This document shows positions 1 to 7,840 of a stretch of DNA of 64,000 bases, in pieces. The DNA comes from Bryobacterales bacterium. Lineage in GTDB: Bacteria > Acidobacteriota > Terriglobia > Bryobacterales > Bryobacteraceae. A program made the translations under genes and the position numbers. Where the stretch lies: the NCBI GenBank assembly GCA_003164035.1, contig PLRS01000036.1:42835-106834 (forward strand), in the 5' to 3' direction. The notes under the pieces are model-generated. The model searched no databases, was not told the origin of the DNA, and saw nothing but the letters and a program-made list of their open reading frames with translations. Every line of letters starts with the position of its first letter. Position 1 is the first letter of the stretch.

Positions 1-281
1 CCGGTGTCACACCGTCCGAAGAACCGTGCCACCGCAATTTCCGTGGCTGGAGGAGCGTGGCCGGCATCGGCGGTGGAGCGCCAGTCGAACCGCAGTCCGG
101 CGGGCCGCATGATGGCGAGCAGTTCCCGCTCCATGGCATCGGCGACAGCGACCGGCGGTGGTTCGGAAAACTGGGTATAGAGAGCGACTGAAATCGGGTC
201 TGGCGATTGGGCCCAAACCTGCACGTGCGCCAGGATCAGAAACGATGCCGGCCCGGCAACGAGCAAGCCGAAGGATTTCAT
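1..281 (-). CDS. Secreted protein of unknown function, 3-prime end cut by window edge
   Basis: The frame stays open from an ATG at 281 to the left edge, giving 93 visible residues. The first 24 or so form a typical Sec signal peptide (MKSFGLLVAG, then a hydrophobic run ending in VWAQS). The mature part begins PISVALYTQFSEPP and later has the fragment IAVARFFGRCD. I know this layout from unnamed acidobacterial secreted proteins but no function is established. It starts 4 bp after the stop of the membrane protein at 286-828 and is probably cotranscribed with it. The family assignment is recall, not a search; the reading frame and signal peptide are seen directly. Confidence 0.7.
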   Translation of the reverse strand, partial: MKSFGLLVAGPASFLILAHVQVWAQSPDPISVALYTQFSEPPPVAVADAMERELLAIMRPAGLRFDWRSTADAGHAPPATEIAVARFFGRCDT

Positions 282-285
282 AAGT

Positions 286-828
286 TCACGTCCGCAAGGA
301 GCGGTCCGTGATCAGATCCGGGTGATCTTGCACCATGCGATTCGCCATATGGCAGGCGAAGCAGATGGGTTTAGACTCGGCCAGTATTTCGCGCAATCGA
401 TCGACGGGGATCTCGCTCCATTCCACGCTCATCTTATCGGCACTCAGCACCGCGGGTTGAGCGCCGGCGGCCAAAATCGCTCCGAACGGCCGGCCGCAGG
501 AACAGCAGGATTTGCCGGCGTACCATTGGAGCACGATGTTCCGCACAAGGCAGTCGCCCGGACGGGATTCGATTTCCCGCAGGCACTCCTGCCCGCACCC
601 GGCCTTCTCCGGCCAGCGGGTGCATTCCATCAGTTGTAGTTTGGGAGGATGCAGCAGGCCGCCGAGGGCGGCGCGGGAAGAATCCAGCCGTACTCCGGCG
701 GGACGCTGGTTTTCCGGGCACGTCACCAGACGGCGTCCGCGGTACTTCCACCAGCCGTACAATCCACGCAGCACTGCTGCCAACAGGACCAGAGCGACAA
801 GGACCCAGACCTGAAACGGCATAAACAA
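286..828 (-). CDS. Membrane-anchored cysteine-rich protein with one CxxCH motif
   Basis: This 180-residue protein has one N-terminal transmembrane helix (about residues 5-24) followed by a basic GWWKYRGRR stretch, so the rest probably sits outside the cytoplasm. It holds about ten cysteines, including CGQEC, CCSCG and, near the C-terminus, CFACH, which has the spacing of a covalent heme c site. One such motif alone does not prove heme binding; structural disulfides or metal binding are alternatives. It lies 4 bp upstream of the secreted protein at 1-281, and the two look like a co-transcribed pair typical of Acidobacteria. The start could be the ATG at 828 or at 822. Function unknown. Confidence 0.7.
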   Translation of the reverse strand: MFMPFQVWVLVALVLLAAVLRGLYGWWKYRGRRLVTCPENQRPAGVRLDSSRAALGGLLHPPKLQLMECTRWPEKAGCGQECLREIESRPGDCLVRNIVLQWYAGKSCCSCGRPFGAILAAGAQPAVLSADKMSVEWSEIPVDRLREILAESKPICFACHMANRMVQDHPDLITDRSLRT

Positions 829-988
829 CTCCGGAATCCCTTTAGCACGAACCGTGCCACAGGCGAAGCCTCTGCCGCCACGATCAGTGCTCCTGGTTTC
901 AATGACATGCGCGTTACAGGGTGGTTACCCCTGAGGGTCTTGCCCCAGACCAGGCAACGAATTGGCTGTGATCAGCGTCTATTCCCAC

Positions 989-1546
989 ATGTCCGGGATG
1001 GTGAAAGGTGCGATCTGGCTGGTATCGGCGGCCTGTTTATTGGCCACGGCCGGCGAGTACGCCACCGCGAAGCACAAGCTCGACCTGATCGATTCCGACC
1101 TTCTTCGCCCCGGCGCGACGCTGCAATTGACCGTGGGCGAGCTAAACGCCTACGCGGCCGGCGAGGCCCCGGCGGGAGTCCGCGATACCCGTATCCGGTT
1201 TCCCGCGCCCGGCCAGGCGACCGGCAGCGCGACCGTCGATTTTCTCAAGTTACGGCGCGCGCAGGGAGCGCAGCCGGGCTGGCTGATGTCCAAGCTGCTC
1301 GAGGGCGAGCGGCCGGTGAGCGTCACGGCGCGGCTCCACTCTTCCGGCGGTTATGCGACAGTGGATGTCGACGAAGTGACCATTTCGGGCGTCAGCATCG
1401 ACGGCCGCACCCTCGATTTCCTCATCAAGGACGTGCTGCTGCCGCTTTATCCGGCCGCTGCCGTGGGCCGCCCGTTCGAGCTGGGACACCGCATTCAAAG
1501 CGTCGACGTGACGCCCGCGGGAGTGACGGTGCGGATTAGGCGGTAG
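989..1546 (+). CDS. Secreted protein of unknown function
   Basis: An ATG at 989 gives 185 residues; a TTG at 962 or an ATG at 998 are also possible. Residues 3-22 form a hydrophobic signal or anchor (VKGAIWLVSAACLLATAG). The remainder is rich in alternating hydrophobic and polar residues, as in beta-sheet proteins, and ends with TPAGVTVRIRR. The pattern, including LTVGELNAY near residue 50, loosely recalls LmeA/DUF2993-type periplasmic lipid-binding proteins, but this is only an impression. It runs opposite to the pair on its left and shares the 160-bp region 829-988 with it. Confidence 0.55.
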   Translation: MSGMVKGAIWLVSAACLLATAGEYATAKHKLDLIDSDLLRPGATLQLTVGELNAYAAGEAPAGVRDTRIRFPAPGQATGSATVDFLKLRRAQGAQPGWLMSKLLEGERPVSVTARLHSSGGYATVDVDEVTISGVSIDGRTLDFLIKDVLLPLYPAAAVGRPFELGHRIQSVDVTPAGVTVRIRR

Positions 1547-1672
1547 GGGTACGCCGGTTGCCTGTTTCAAGCGCTCACATGGAACCCGACACAGAGAGCG
1601 GGAGGACTGTCCCAAGGGGACATGTGTGGCGGAGGGCCTCCATTGCCACGGAGCGATTTTGGGGTGCAGATT

Positions 1673-2206
1673 TTATCGGGCGGCGGCGGTTTGGGGTTTG
1701 TTGAGGCAACATTGTTTGAATTTCTTGCCGCTACCGCAGGGACAGCGGTCGTTGCGGCCGGTTTTGGGGTCGGGGCGGCGATAGGGCTGTTGGAGAATTT
1801 GTGCATTTTTGTGCGCGAAATCGGGGTTTTGGGTGGCGGGCTCCTGGGCGGATTTTGGAAGGGCGGGGGTGGCGCAGCGCTCCTTCGCGGGAGAAGGCAA
1901 GGCGTGGCTGAGGATGAAGATGGCGGCGCGGAGGCGGGCGGAGGTGGAGGATTTCGGGTCTTGGAGGATCTGTTCGAGAGCCCCGAAGGCCAGCTCAGCG
2001 CGGGCGACGGCCTCTTCGTGCAGCATGTCGGCGCGGTCGTTTTGGGCGTCGCGGAGGGCCGCCTCAAAGGCCGGCGAGGTGTGGCGCCAATAGGCGATGG
2101 TGTTGCGGTGAACGCCGGCCTGGTCGGCGGCGGCATTGAGGTTGGCGCCGTTCAAGAGGGCGTCGACAACCTTGAGCTGAGGAGCGGCGAGGGCGGAATC
2201 GGGCAT
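1673..2206 (-). CDS. Helix-turn-helix protein with C-terminal SEC-C zinc motif
   Basis: Starting at the ATG at 2206 the protein has 177 residues. Residues 20-40 (NLNAAADQAGVHRNTIAYW) form a helix-turn-helix like those in phage terminase small subunit and transposase-type proteins. The C-terminus ends in a SEC-C motif (NDRCPCGSGKKFKQCC), which binds zinc through three cysteines and a further Cys or His. SEC-C tails occur on SecA and on many unrelated proteins. The combination suggests a small DNA-binding regulator, but its target is unknown. The frame stays open upstream to 2635; I chose 2206 because the upstream extension is low-complexity and a GAAAGGT stretch precedes this ATG. Confidence 0.65.
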   Translation of the reverse strand: MPDSALAAPQLKVVDALLNGANLNAAADQAGVHRNTIAYWRHTSPAFEAALRDAQNDRADMLHEEAVARAELAFGALEQILQDPKSSTSARLRAAIFILSHALPSPAKERCATPALPKSAQEPATQNPDFAHKNAQILQQPYRRPDPKTGRNDRCPCGSGKKFKQCCLNKPQTAAAR

Positions 2207-2379
2207 TGGAGCTACCTTTCGGCCACTACGATAGCTTGCGAGCGCGGGGGAAGCGGGTGTCCGGAGGGGACGGATTTGGCGGAAGTGGCCTGGAATGAAG
2301 GGGAAGGGAATATTTAGAAAACCCGTGACCGGCTTTTGGGTGGGGGTGGGTTTTCGGGGTCTCGCCCCGTTGTCGGGGG

Positions 2380-2871
2380 TTACTGCCGCTGCGATACGAC
2401 GCGAAAAGGGACCGGCACCGAATGAGCGACCGCGTACGGTATTAGCGGTGCCGAAGGGGAACCCGGACTCACCACTCCTATCTGCGGCGGTAGACCTCCG
2501 AAGGGTTGCCACGTCACCGTCACGATGTAGTCCCCAGCTCGGTCCGGCAGGCGCCCCTCCCCGGAAAGCGTCAACCCCAGGATGGGCACAAGCTTCCCCT
2601 GGGGGTAGCCTTGCGTCCAGCCGTGACCGGAACAAATAGAGGTGCCAACTGCCTCAACTGCCCGTCCGTTTGACTCGCGAACAGCGACCGTCAATCGAGC
2701 GCTACATGGCAATTCCCCGCTCCAGATGTCGCCGATCGCAGAAAGGTTCTCCACCGCGAGCCGCGGCCAAGGGAAAATGACCTGACCCAGAGGGTGGGAC
2801 AGACCCACAGACGATCGTTTTTCGTCGTCTGTCAGGCTGTTACCGCCTGGCGAGCAGCCGACAGACCACAA
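2380..2871 (-). CDS. Probable fragment of a secreted hypothetical protein, start replaced by a repeat
   Basis: The last 130 or so codons of this open frame read like real protein, with beta-rich phrases such as LPDRAGDYIVTVTWQPF and ARLTVAVRES, reminiscent of an extracellular immunoglobulin-like domain. The first 30 codons are translated from the palindromic repeat at 2791-2897, so the original start and any signal peptide are missing. I read it as a 5-prime truncated gene rather than a working one. No family is recognised. Confidence 0.35.
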   Translation of the reverse strand: MWSVGCSPGGNSLTDDEKRSSVGLSHPLGQVIFPWPRLAVENLSAIGDIWSGELPCSARLTVAVRESNGRAVEAVGTSICSGHGWTQGYPQGKLVPILGLTLSGEGRLPDRAGDYIVTVTWQPFGGLPPQIGVVSPGSPSAPLIPYAVAHSVPVPFRVVSQRQ

Positions 2872-2897
2872 AAGACGATGGTCTGTCCCACCCTCTC
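2791..2897. repeat. Palindromic repeat, family A (long variant)
   Basis: Perfect 15-bp arms (AGGGTGGGACAGACC at 2791-2805 and its complement at 2880-2894) enclose about 74 bp that themselves contain GACGA-rich inner arms. Shorter members of the same family lie at 14673-14702, 26128-26157 and 48601-48630. The element interrupts the 5-prime end of the coding remnant at 2380-2871. Confidence 0.75.
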
Positions 2898-2946
2898 TCC
2901 GGCGAAACCGGACTTACCCCAAATTCCACGACTTCAGGAGTTCGGA

Positions 2947-3026
2947 GACTCGTCTCGACGCGCTTTGGTTCGATTGGGAGACTCCCTTGTCGTGGCGCGA
3001 TTCCGAGCCCTCAAACGCACGTCGCG
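2947..3026. repeat. 80-bp repeat unit shared with 47185-47265
   Basis: This stretch (GACTCGTCTCGACG onward, with TTTGGTTCGATTGGGAGACT in the middle) reappears at about 47185-47265 with roughly 88 percent identity by eye. At the second site it forms the centre of a large palindrome; here the flanking arms are absent. Confidence 0.65.
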
Positions 3027-3027
3027 G

Positions 3028-3390
3028 CTAACGGCGCCCCTGTTTCTCGCGTACGCCGCGCAACCGCCACGCGCCCGCGAGCCCCCGAGCCGCACCCAGC
3101 AGCGCCAGCGTGGACGGCTCGGGCGTCGCGGGGCCTTCCGAAGATGGAACGAAAGGCGTGGTGCTGACTTCCACGTCGGCATCGGTAATGTATAGATAAT
3201 CGTCGGGCTCGCCGGTCTGAACGACTCGAACATACGAAGTATCGTCCCCTTGGAAGGAGACGGTGATCAGGGTTGGGCTCGCAACCGAGCCGGTGTACAT
3301 CTGCGGCCCGTTGTGGAGCTCGATAATCGTAGCCGCTCTATTCGCGATCGTGCCGCGCCCCAGCGGTACGGCCGGTGCGCCGCCGCCCAT
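3028..3390 (-). pseudogene. C-terminal remnant of a PEP-CTERM secreted protein
   Basis: The frame ends in a clear PEP-CTERM sorting signal: TPEPSTLALLGAARGLAG, a short hydrophobic helix, then WRLRGVREKQGRR. About 80 residues before it are beta-rich (SPTLITVSFQGDD, DDYLYITDADVEV), as expected for the secreted part. No signal peptide can be found; further upstream the frame runs antisense through a beta-propeller remnant on the plus strand. I therefore call it a 5-prime truncated fragment. The only exosortase in the window (42168-43793) is of the E type, which uses a different sorting signal. Confidence 0.6.
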
Positions 3391-3404
3391 GCCCCGCCGC
3401 CTCA

Positions 3405-3836
3405 CGGCGTTTCCCGGCCGCGAGGAAAGCCGAGTTTTTCTCCCGATGGCGCCCGTTTTGCTTTTGCCTGGAACGGCGAGCGGCAAGACCGTTTCGATAT
3501 CTACATAGGAAGCGTCTCCGGGAGCGGTTCGCCGGTCTGGTTCACCTCGTCCGGCCTGAATATGCATCCACGCTGGTCCCCGGACGGCAAGTGGATCGCC
3601 TGGTGGAGGGATGAGACCCGCCGACGCTGTCGATAGCGAGGACCCAATGGCGGTCAAAACGGTTTAACTTCTATTCGTTCCAGACCCGCCTGCAACGGAA
3701 GATCGCCCAACTCTCCGGCGATCTTAACCCGAATACTCCCGACTTCCACGTGTCTGGGGACTTTAAACAGATTGCGTTCGGCCGGCTGGACGCAGCCAAT
3801 AGCGATATCGAAGTGTTCGCCTGGACCGGGAGGTAG
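3405..3836 (+). pseudogene. Remnant of a TolB/PD40 beta-propeller protein (kinase or protease tail)
   Basis: Two blades in different frames are legible. The first (3405-3636) contains PSFSPDGARFAFAWNG and LNMHPRWSPDGKWIAWW. The second (3660-3836) reads RFNFYSFQTRLQRKIAQL, then SGDFKQIAFGRLDAANSDIEVF and a stop. These are the SPDG repeats of WD40-like propellers found at the C-terminus of many acidobacterial serine/threonine kinases and TolB-like proteins. A frame change separates them and no N-terminal part is present, so this is gene debris. It overlaps the PEP-CTERM remnant on the other strand. Confidence 0.6.
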
Positions 3837-3960
3837 GGGGCGCAGCCACGCTCCGGAATTTGTGGGGCAGTCCAACAGTTGGCAGCCGACAGTCGTGGCT
3901 CGGGTACACCTGATAGAATCAGTTTCGTTTATCCGTAAAGGACGGACAGGAACTACTCTG

Positions 3961-6318
3961 ATGAGAACACTTCGGTATAGTTGGCTCGCTTTGGTCCTCG
4001 GATCCCTCTGGCAGGTGGCCGCGGCTTCGGGCACACCGCCGCAGGCCTGGAGCGCGGAATGGATCGCCTCCGCCGATGGCCCGGCGCGCGAGGATAACGT
4101 CAGCTACTTTCGAAAGTCGCTGCCGCTCGAAAAAGTTCCCGCGCAATTCCTGGTGGACGTCAGCGCGGACACGCGTTTCGAGCTTTACGTGAATGGCAGG
4201 CGCGTGGGCAACGGGCCGGCGCTGGGAGATTTGCACCACTGGCATTATGAGACTTTCGACCTGTCCGGGTACCTAAGTAGCGGGTCGAACCTGATCGCGG
4301 CGATGGTGTGGAACCACGGCACGATCTCCGCCTTGTCGCACATGAGCTCGCGGACGGCGTTTCTGCTGTCGGCGGAGGACGCGGCCAACGCCGCCGTCAA
4401 TACCGGAGCGCGCTGGCAGGCGAGCCGCGAAATGGGGCGAGGCGTGGCGCCGTCCGGAGCGCGCGGCTATTATGCCGCCGGACCGCCGGAGTCGATGGAT
4501 GGCAGGAAGATGGACTGGAACTGGGACAGCCCCGAGAGCGACCCGGGCCGCTGGACGGGAGCGCGATCTTTAGGGCGCGCGGCGGTTCGCGGAGTGCAGG
4601 ATAGCGGCACTCCCTGGATGCTAGTCAGGGACCCGCTGCCGCCGATGAGCTATGCGCCGATTTCGGCCGGGCGAGTGGTCCGCGTCTCCGGCCTGGGGGC
4701 CACGGCGCCTGCTTCGCTCGAAGAGCCGCTGACGGCTCCGCCGCATAGCGAAGTCACCATCCTGGTCGATCGCGGCACTCTTACCACGGCTTATCCAACG
4801 CTTGAAACCAGTGGCGGCCGAGACGCTTCGATCGGCCTCACTTATGCGGAGGCGCTGTATGATGCGGACCACAAGAAAGGCAATCGCAATGAGACGGCGG
4901 ACCGACACATCGAGGGCGTGCGCGACCAGATCGTTTCGGATGGAGGCAAACGGACCTATCGCACGCTCTGGTGGCGCACCTGGAGATATCTGCAGGTCGA
5001 AGTCAGGACCGGGGAGACGCCACTTACGATTGAGAAGCTTTCGGGCTTTTATACGGCCTATCCGTTCCAGGCAGTGGCGCACTTTGAGAGCGACGACGCC
5101 GAGCTCGCCAGGATATGGGAAACCGGATGGCGAACGGCGCAGTTATGCGCCCATGAAACCTACATGGATACGCCGTATTGGGAGCAACTGCAGTATATCG
5201 GCGATACCCGAATTCAAGCGCTCATTTCGTACGGTGTGGCTGGAGACGACCGGCTAGCCCGCCAGGCCTTGCAGGCGTTCCATAACTCGCTCATGCCGGA
5301 TGGGCTCACGCAGAGCCGCTATCCGTCGTCGCTCACGCAGATCATCCCTCCGTTCTCGCTGCTCTGGGTGGGGATGCTGCACGATTACTGGCAGTATCGC
5401 GACGATCCGGCTTTCGTTAGTTCACTGGTACCCGGAACGCGCGGCGTTCTCGATTGGTTCGCGGCGCGGCAGCGGCCGGATGGCCTGCTGGGCCAGATCG
5501 AGTGGTGGCCGTTTGTCGATTGGAGCCCGCCGGATTTTGTCTCGGGCGTGCCTCCTCAGGATGCCGACGGCGGCTCGTCGGCTTTGACTCTCCAATTTAT
5601 CGAAGCGCTGCGCAACGCCGCGGCGCTCGAAGACGAATTCGGAGAGAAAGACCGCGCGCGACAATATCGCGAACGGGAGCGCCGAGCGTCGGAAGCGCTG
5701 CTGCGGCTGAACTGGGATGAAGGAGCGGGGCTGCTCGCCGACACACCCGCCCGGAAACATTTCAGCCAGCAGGCCAATGCGCTGGCGGTGTGGCTCGACG
5801 TAATTGGTACCGCGCGGCAGCAGGCGGTGATGCGGAAAGTTCTGGCCGCGGGGAATGGAACGCCTATGTCGCCGGCGAGCTACTATTTCCGCTTCTATGT
5901 TGCCCGCGCCATGGTTCATGCCGGGTTAGGCGACTTATACATCCCGCAGCTCGAGCCCTGGCGCAACATGCTCCAGCTCGGTCTCTCCACATGGGCCGAG
6001 ACACCGGAACCTACCCGCTCCGATTCGCACGCGTGGAGCGCCCATCCGACGTTCGATCTGATGACGATTGTGGCCGGCATCGGCCCCGGCGCGCCGGGAT
6101 TCCGCACGGTCGCCATTACCCCTCACCTGGGTAAACTGCAGCACGCGGCGGCCTCCATGCCCACTCCGCACGGCGCGGTCGAAGTGTCCTATGACAGGCG
6201 GAACGGCAACTGGAGCGCGAGCATCAAGCTCCCCGAGAATGTTTCCGGCAAGCTGAGCTGGCGCGGGCGGATGCTGCCGTTGCATGCGGGGGCGCAGACG
6301 GTGGAACTCGGGCAGTAG
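3961..6318 (+). CDS. Secreted GH78-type alpha-L-rhamnosidase
   Basis: The 785-residue product starts at the ATG at 3961 with a signal peptide (MRTLRYSWLALVLGSLW..AAASG). The N-terminal part holds beta-sandwich domains typical of bacterial rhamnosidases (FRKSLPLEK, FELYVNGRRVGNG). The middle and C-terminal part match the (alpha/alpha)6 barrel: TYMDTPYWEQLQYIGDTRIQ, DGLTQSRYPS, and WWPFVDWSP, where the acid pairs of the active site lie. The C-terminal beta domain follows (TPHLGKLQHAAASMPTPHG). It should release terminal L-rhamnose from plant or bacterial polysaccharides outside the cytoplasm. The frame is open upstream to 3772, but those residues lack a signal peptide and overlap the propeller remnant. 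Confidence 0.85.
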   Translation: MRTLRYSWLALVLGSLWQVAAASGTPPQAWSAEWIASADGPAREDNVSYFRKSLPLEKVPAQFLVDVSADTRFELYVNGRRVGNGPALGDLHHWHYETFDLSGYLSSGSNLIAAMVWNHGTISALSHMSSRTAFLLSAEDAANAAVNTGARWQASREMGRGVAPSGARGYYAAGPPESMDGRKMDWNWDSPESDPGRWTGARSLGRAAVRGVQDSGTPWMLVRDPLPPMSYAPISAGRVVRVSGLGATAPASLEEPLTAPPHSEVTILVDRGTLTTAYPTLETSGGRDASIGLTYAEALYDADHKKGNRNETADRHIEGVRDQIVSDGGKRTYRTLWWRTWRYLQVEVRTGETPLTIEKLSGFYTAYPFQAVAHFESDDAELARIWETGWRTAQLCAHETYMDTPYWEQLQYIGDTRIQALISYGVAGDDRLARQALQAFHNSLMPDGLTQSRYPSSLTQIIPPFSLLWVGMLHDYWQYRDDPAFVSSLVPGTRGVLDWFAARQRPDGLLGQIEWWPFVDWSPPDFVSGVPPQDADGGSSALTLQFIEALRNAAALEDEFGEKDRARQYRERERRASEALLRLNWDEGAGLLADTPARKHFSQQANALAVWLDVIGTARQQAVMRKVLAAGNGTPMSPASYYFRFYVARAMVHAGLGDLYIPQLEPWRNMLQLGLSTWAETPEPTRSDSHAWSAHPTFDLMTIVAGIGPGAPGFRTVAITPHLGKLQHAAASMPTPHGAVEVSYDRRNGNWSASIKLPENVSGKLSWRGRMLPLHAGAQTVELGQ

Positions 6319-6557
6319 CGGCGGGGGCGAGTGAGCCTTGCACTTTAGCAAAGCGCCGTCACCGGAGTGACGTCCCCGGGTTCCTCCCCCCGCAGATTTC
6401 CAGGGAACACGCGGGCTGTCCCCAGGTTTCCCCGCGTTTCCCCCCGGAAATATTGTAAAGCACCGTCTGTCCCGCGTTTCCGCGCTGGGCTGCCCGGCTG
6501 CGGGACGACCTCGTACTTCGCAAAGACAGCGTCTGCCTGCTGCACGACGCCACGGCC

Positions 6558-7058
6558 TTGTGCCGCATCGGCACAGGCCTCGGCGAATCCATCGCCTGCG
6601 CCGATTTCGTGGTCTTCTTCGGCCACGGCACGCAGGACGAATGGATCGCCGTTCCGGAGTTAGCTAGCGCCGCCCAGCCCGTAGCGGCGATCGCGGTAGT
6701 CGACAGCAAGACCATCGACGTTCTCGATGAACGAAAAGCCTGCGGCGCCTGCTGCTGGAGTTTGAAAGGGCTTGGCAAGACCTACATCGGCAAGTACAGA
6801 AACACGGAGTTCATCGGCTACGATCAGGAATTCGATTTCAGTTTTCGAAATGAAAAGTACTTCGGCGAAGTGGTGAATCAGTCGATCATCAGTTTCGTGA
6901 ACGGCACCCCGGCGAAAACGGTCGCCCAGGATCTACAGGCCGAATGGCAAAGTCTGAAGGTTGACTTCAAGACCGGCAAACTCAAAAATCAGCAGGACGC
7001 CCCCGCCGCTTGGCTGGCGGCTGAACGCAACAGCCAGCGAGTGGGCAGTCTGCCATGA
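6558..7058 (+). CDS. CHAT/caspase-like protease domain protein, probably 5-prime truncated
   Basis: A TTG at 6558 gives 166 residues, but similarity to the expected fold seems to begin earlier (frame open from 6459; upstream residues include VLRKDSVCLLHDATALCRIG), and no good start codon exists there. The visible core fits a caspase-hemoglobinase fold: a hydrophobic strand followed by His (ADFVVFFGHGT, H23) and a second strand-loop with cysteines (KACGACCWSLKGLG, C65/C66), the order expected for a His-Cys dyad. The C-terminal half is helical and ends AAWLAAERNSQRVGSLP. GC-rich palindromic sequence at about 6380-6480 may have removed the start. The next gene follows after 9 bp. The protease assignment is inference from motif order only. 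Confidence 0.45.
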   Translation: MCRIGTGLGESIACADFVVFFGHGTQDEWIAVPELASAAQPVAAIAVVDSKTIDVLDERKACGACCWSLKGLGKTYIGKYRNTEFIGYDQEFDFSFRNEKYFGEVVNQSIISFVNGTPAKTVAQDLQAEWQSLKVDFKTGKLKNQQDAPAAWLAAERNSQRVGSLP

Positions 7059-7067
7059 GGAGGAGCG

Positions 7068-7538
7068 ATGGATCAGGTCAATGAAGTGGTCGAACTGGTA
7101 AAGGATGTGGAAGCCGCGCTGGCTATCGTCACTACCAGGGTCGCGACGGACATGAAACTCACCCTGGTGAAGGCGGAGGTCGAGATGGCTCTCACCAGTT
7201 CCAATGAAGTCAAAGGGGGAGTCAAAATCGGCTTCCTGGATGCCTCGACCAATTGGGCATGGGTGGACGGTCATACGCTTTCGCTGGAACTGACGCCGAA
7301 GGGTGGCACGGGATCGGCCGGAGCAAAAGAGACGGATGCGCTGGCTGCGGGAATCCTAGAATTGTTGACGCTGTACAAAGAAGTGCAGTCAATCCCCAAT
7401 TCGGCCTTCGCGGTGGGGACGCTGAAATTGTCCGTCCAGTTTGAACGGACCACGGCCGGTACCCTGCAAGTCGTCGGCGGAGGCGGAAAGAGCTCGAAGT
7501 CCACCCAAAGAGTGAACCTCACGCTCCGTCCCAAATAG
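7068..7538 (+). CDS. Two-repeat trypco2-like protein, partner of the upstream protease-like gene
   Basis: This 156-residue protein has a strong ribosome binding site (AGGAGGAG) overlapping the end of the preceding gene. It appears to hold two copies of one beta-rich unit: residues 30-78 (starting KLTLVKAEVEM, ending LSLELTPK) and residues 119-156 (LKLSVQFERTTAGTL, then QRVNLTLRPK), joined by a helical linker. Both units resemble trypsin-co-occurring domain 2 (trypco2), a small domain known beside trypsin-like, caspase-like and NTPase genes in bacterial conflict systems. No enzyme motif is seen, so it is likely a binding or sensing subunit. The domain call rests on pattern memory and needs a profile search. 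Confidence 0.5.
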   Translation: MDQVNEVVELVKDVEAALAIVTTRVATDMKLTLVKAEVEMALTSSNEVKGGVKIGFLDASTNWAWVDGHTLSLELTPKGGTGSAGAKETDALAAGILELLTLYKEVQSIPNSAFAVGTLKLSVQFERTTAGTLQVVGGGGKSSKSTQRVNLTLRPK

Positions 7539-7597
7539 ATTCGCGACCGACGTTCGCGGTCGACCGTAAATTCGCTGGCGAAAATCAAGCACTCATT

Positions 7598-7625
7598 GAA
7601 AAACCGGTGACGAAAAACCGGTGAC
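7598..7625. repeat. Perfect 14-bp tandem direct repeat in a 302-bp intergenic region
   Basis: GAAAAACCGGTGAC occurs twice in direct succession (7598-7611 and 7612-7625). The rest of the intergenic region 7539-7840 shows no supported gene. Confidence 0.7.
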
Positions 7626-7840
7626 AGGCTACGTGTTTCCCCATTTCTTGGCCGCCAGGCACAGTGTCGCTCAGCCGGAGCGTCGCTCTTGCCGCCCATC
7701 TTCCTGTATCTGTCGCCGGTCTGCCGGCCGGAACCGCCCTGTCTTCCAGTTCACGCCGTTGTCACAGAGCCGGGGCGGTCAGTGCGAATCTTTACCTTCC
7801 CGTCACGCGAGTGAAAACAATTTCGGCGCCCAATGTTGTT

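Noticed and set aside
1622..2317. 231-codon plus-strand glycine-rich frame
   Set aside because: Antisense to the SEC-C protein, whose zinc motif is unmistakable.
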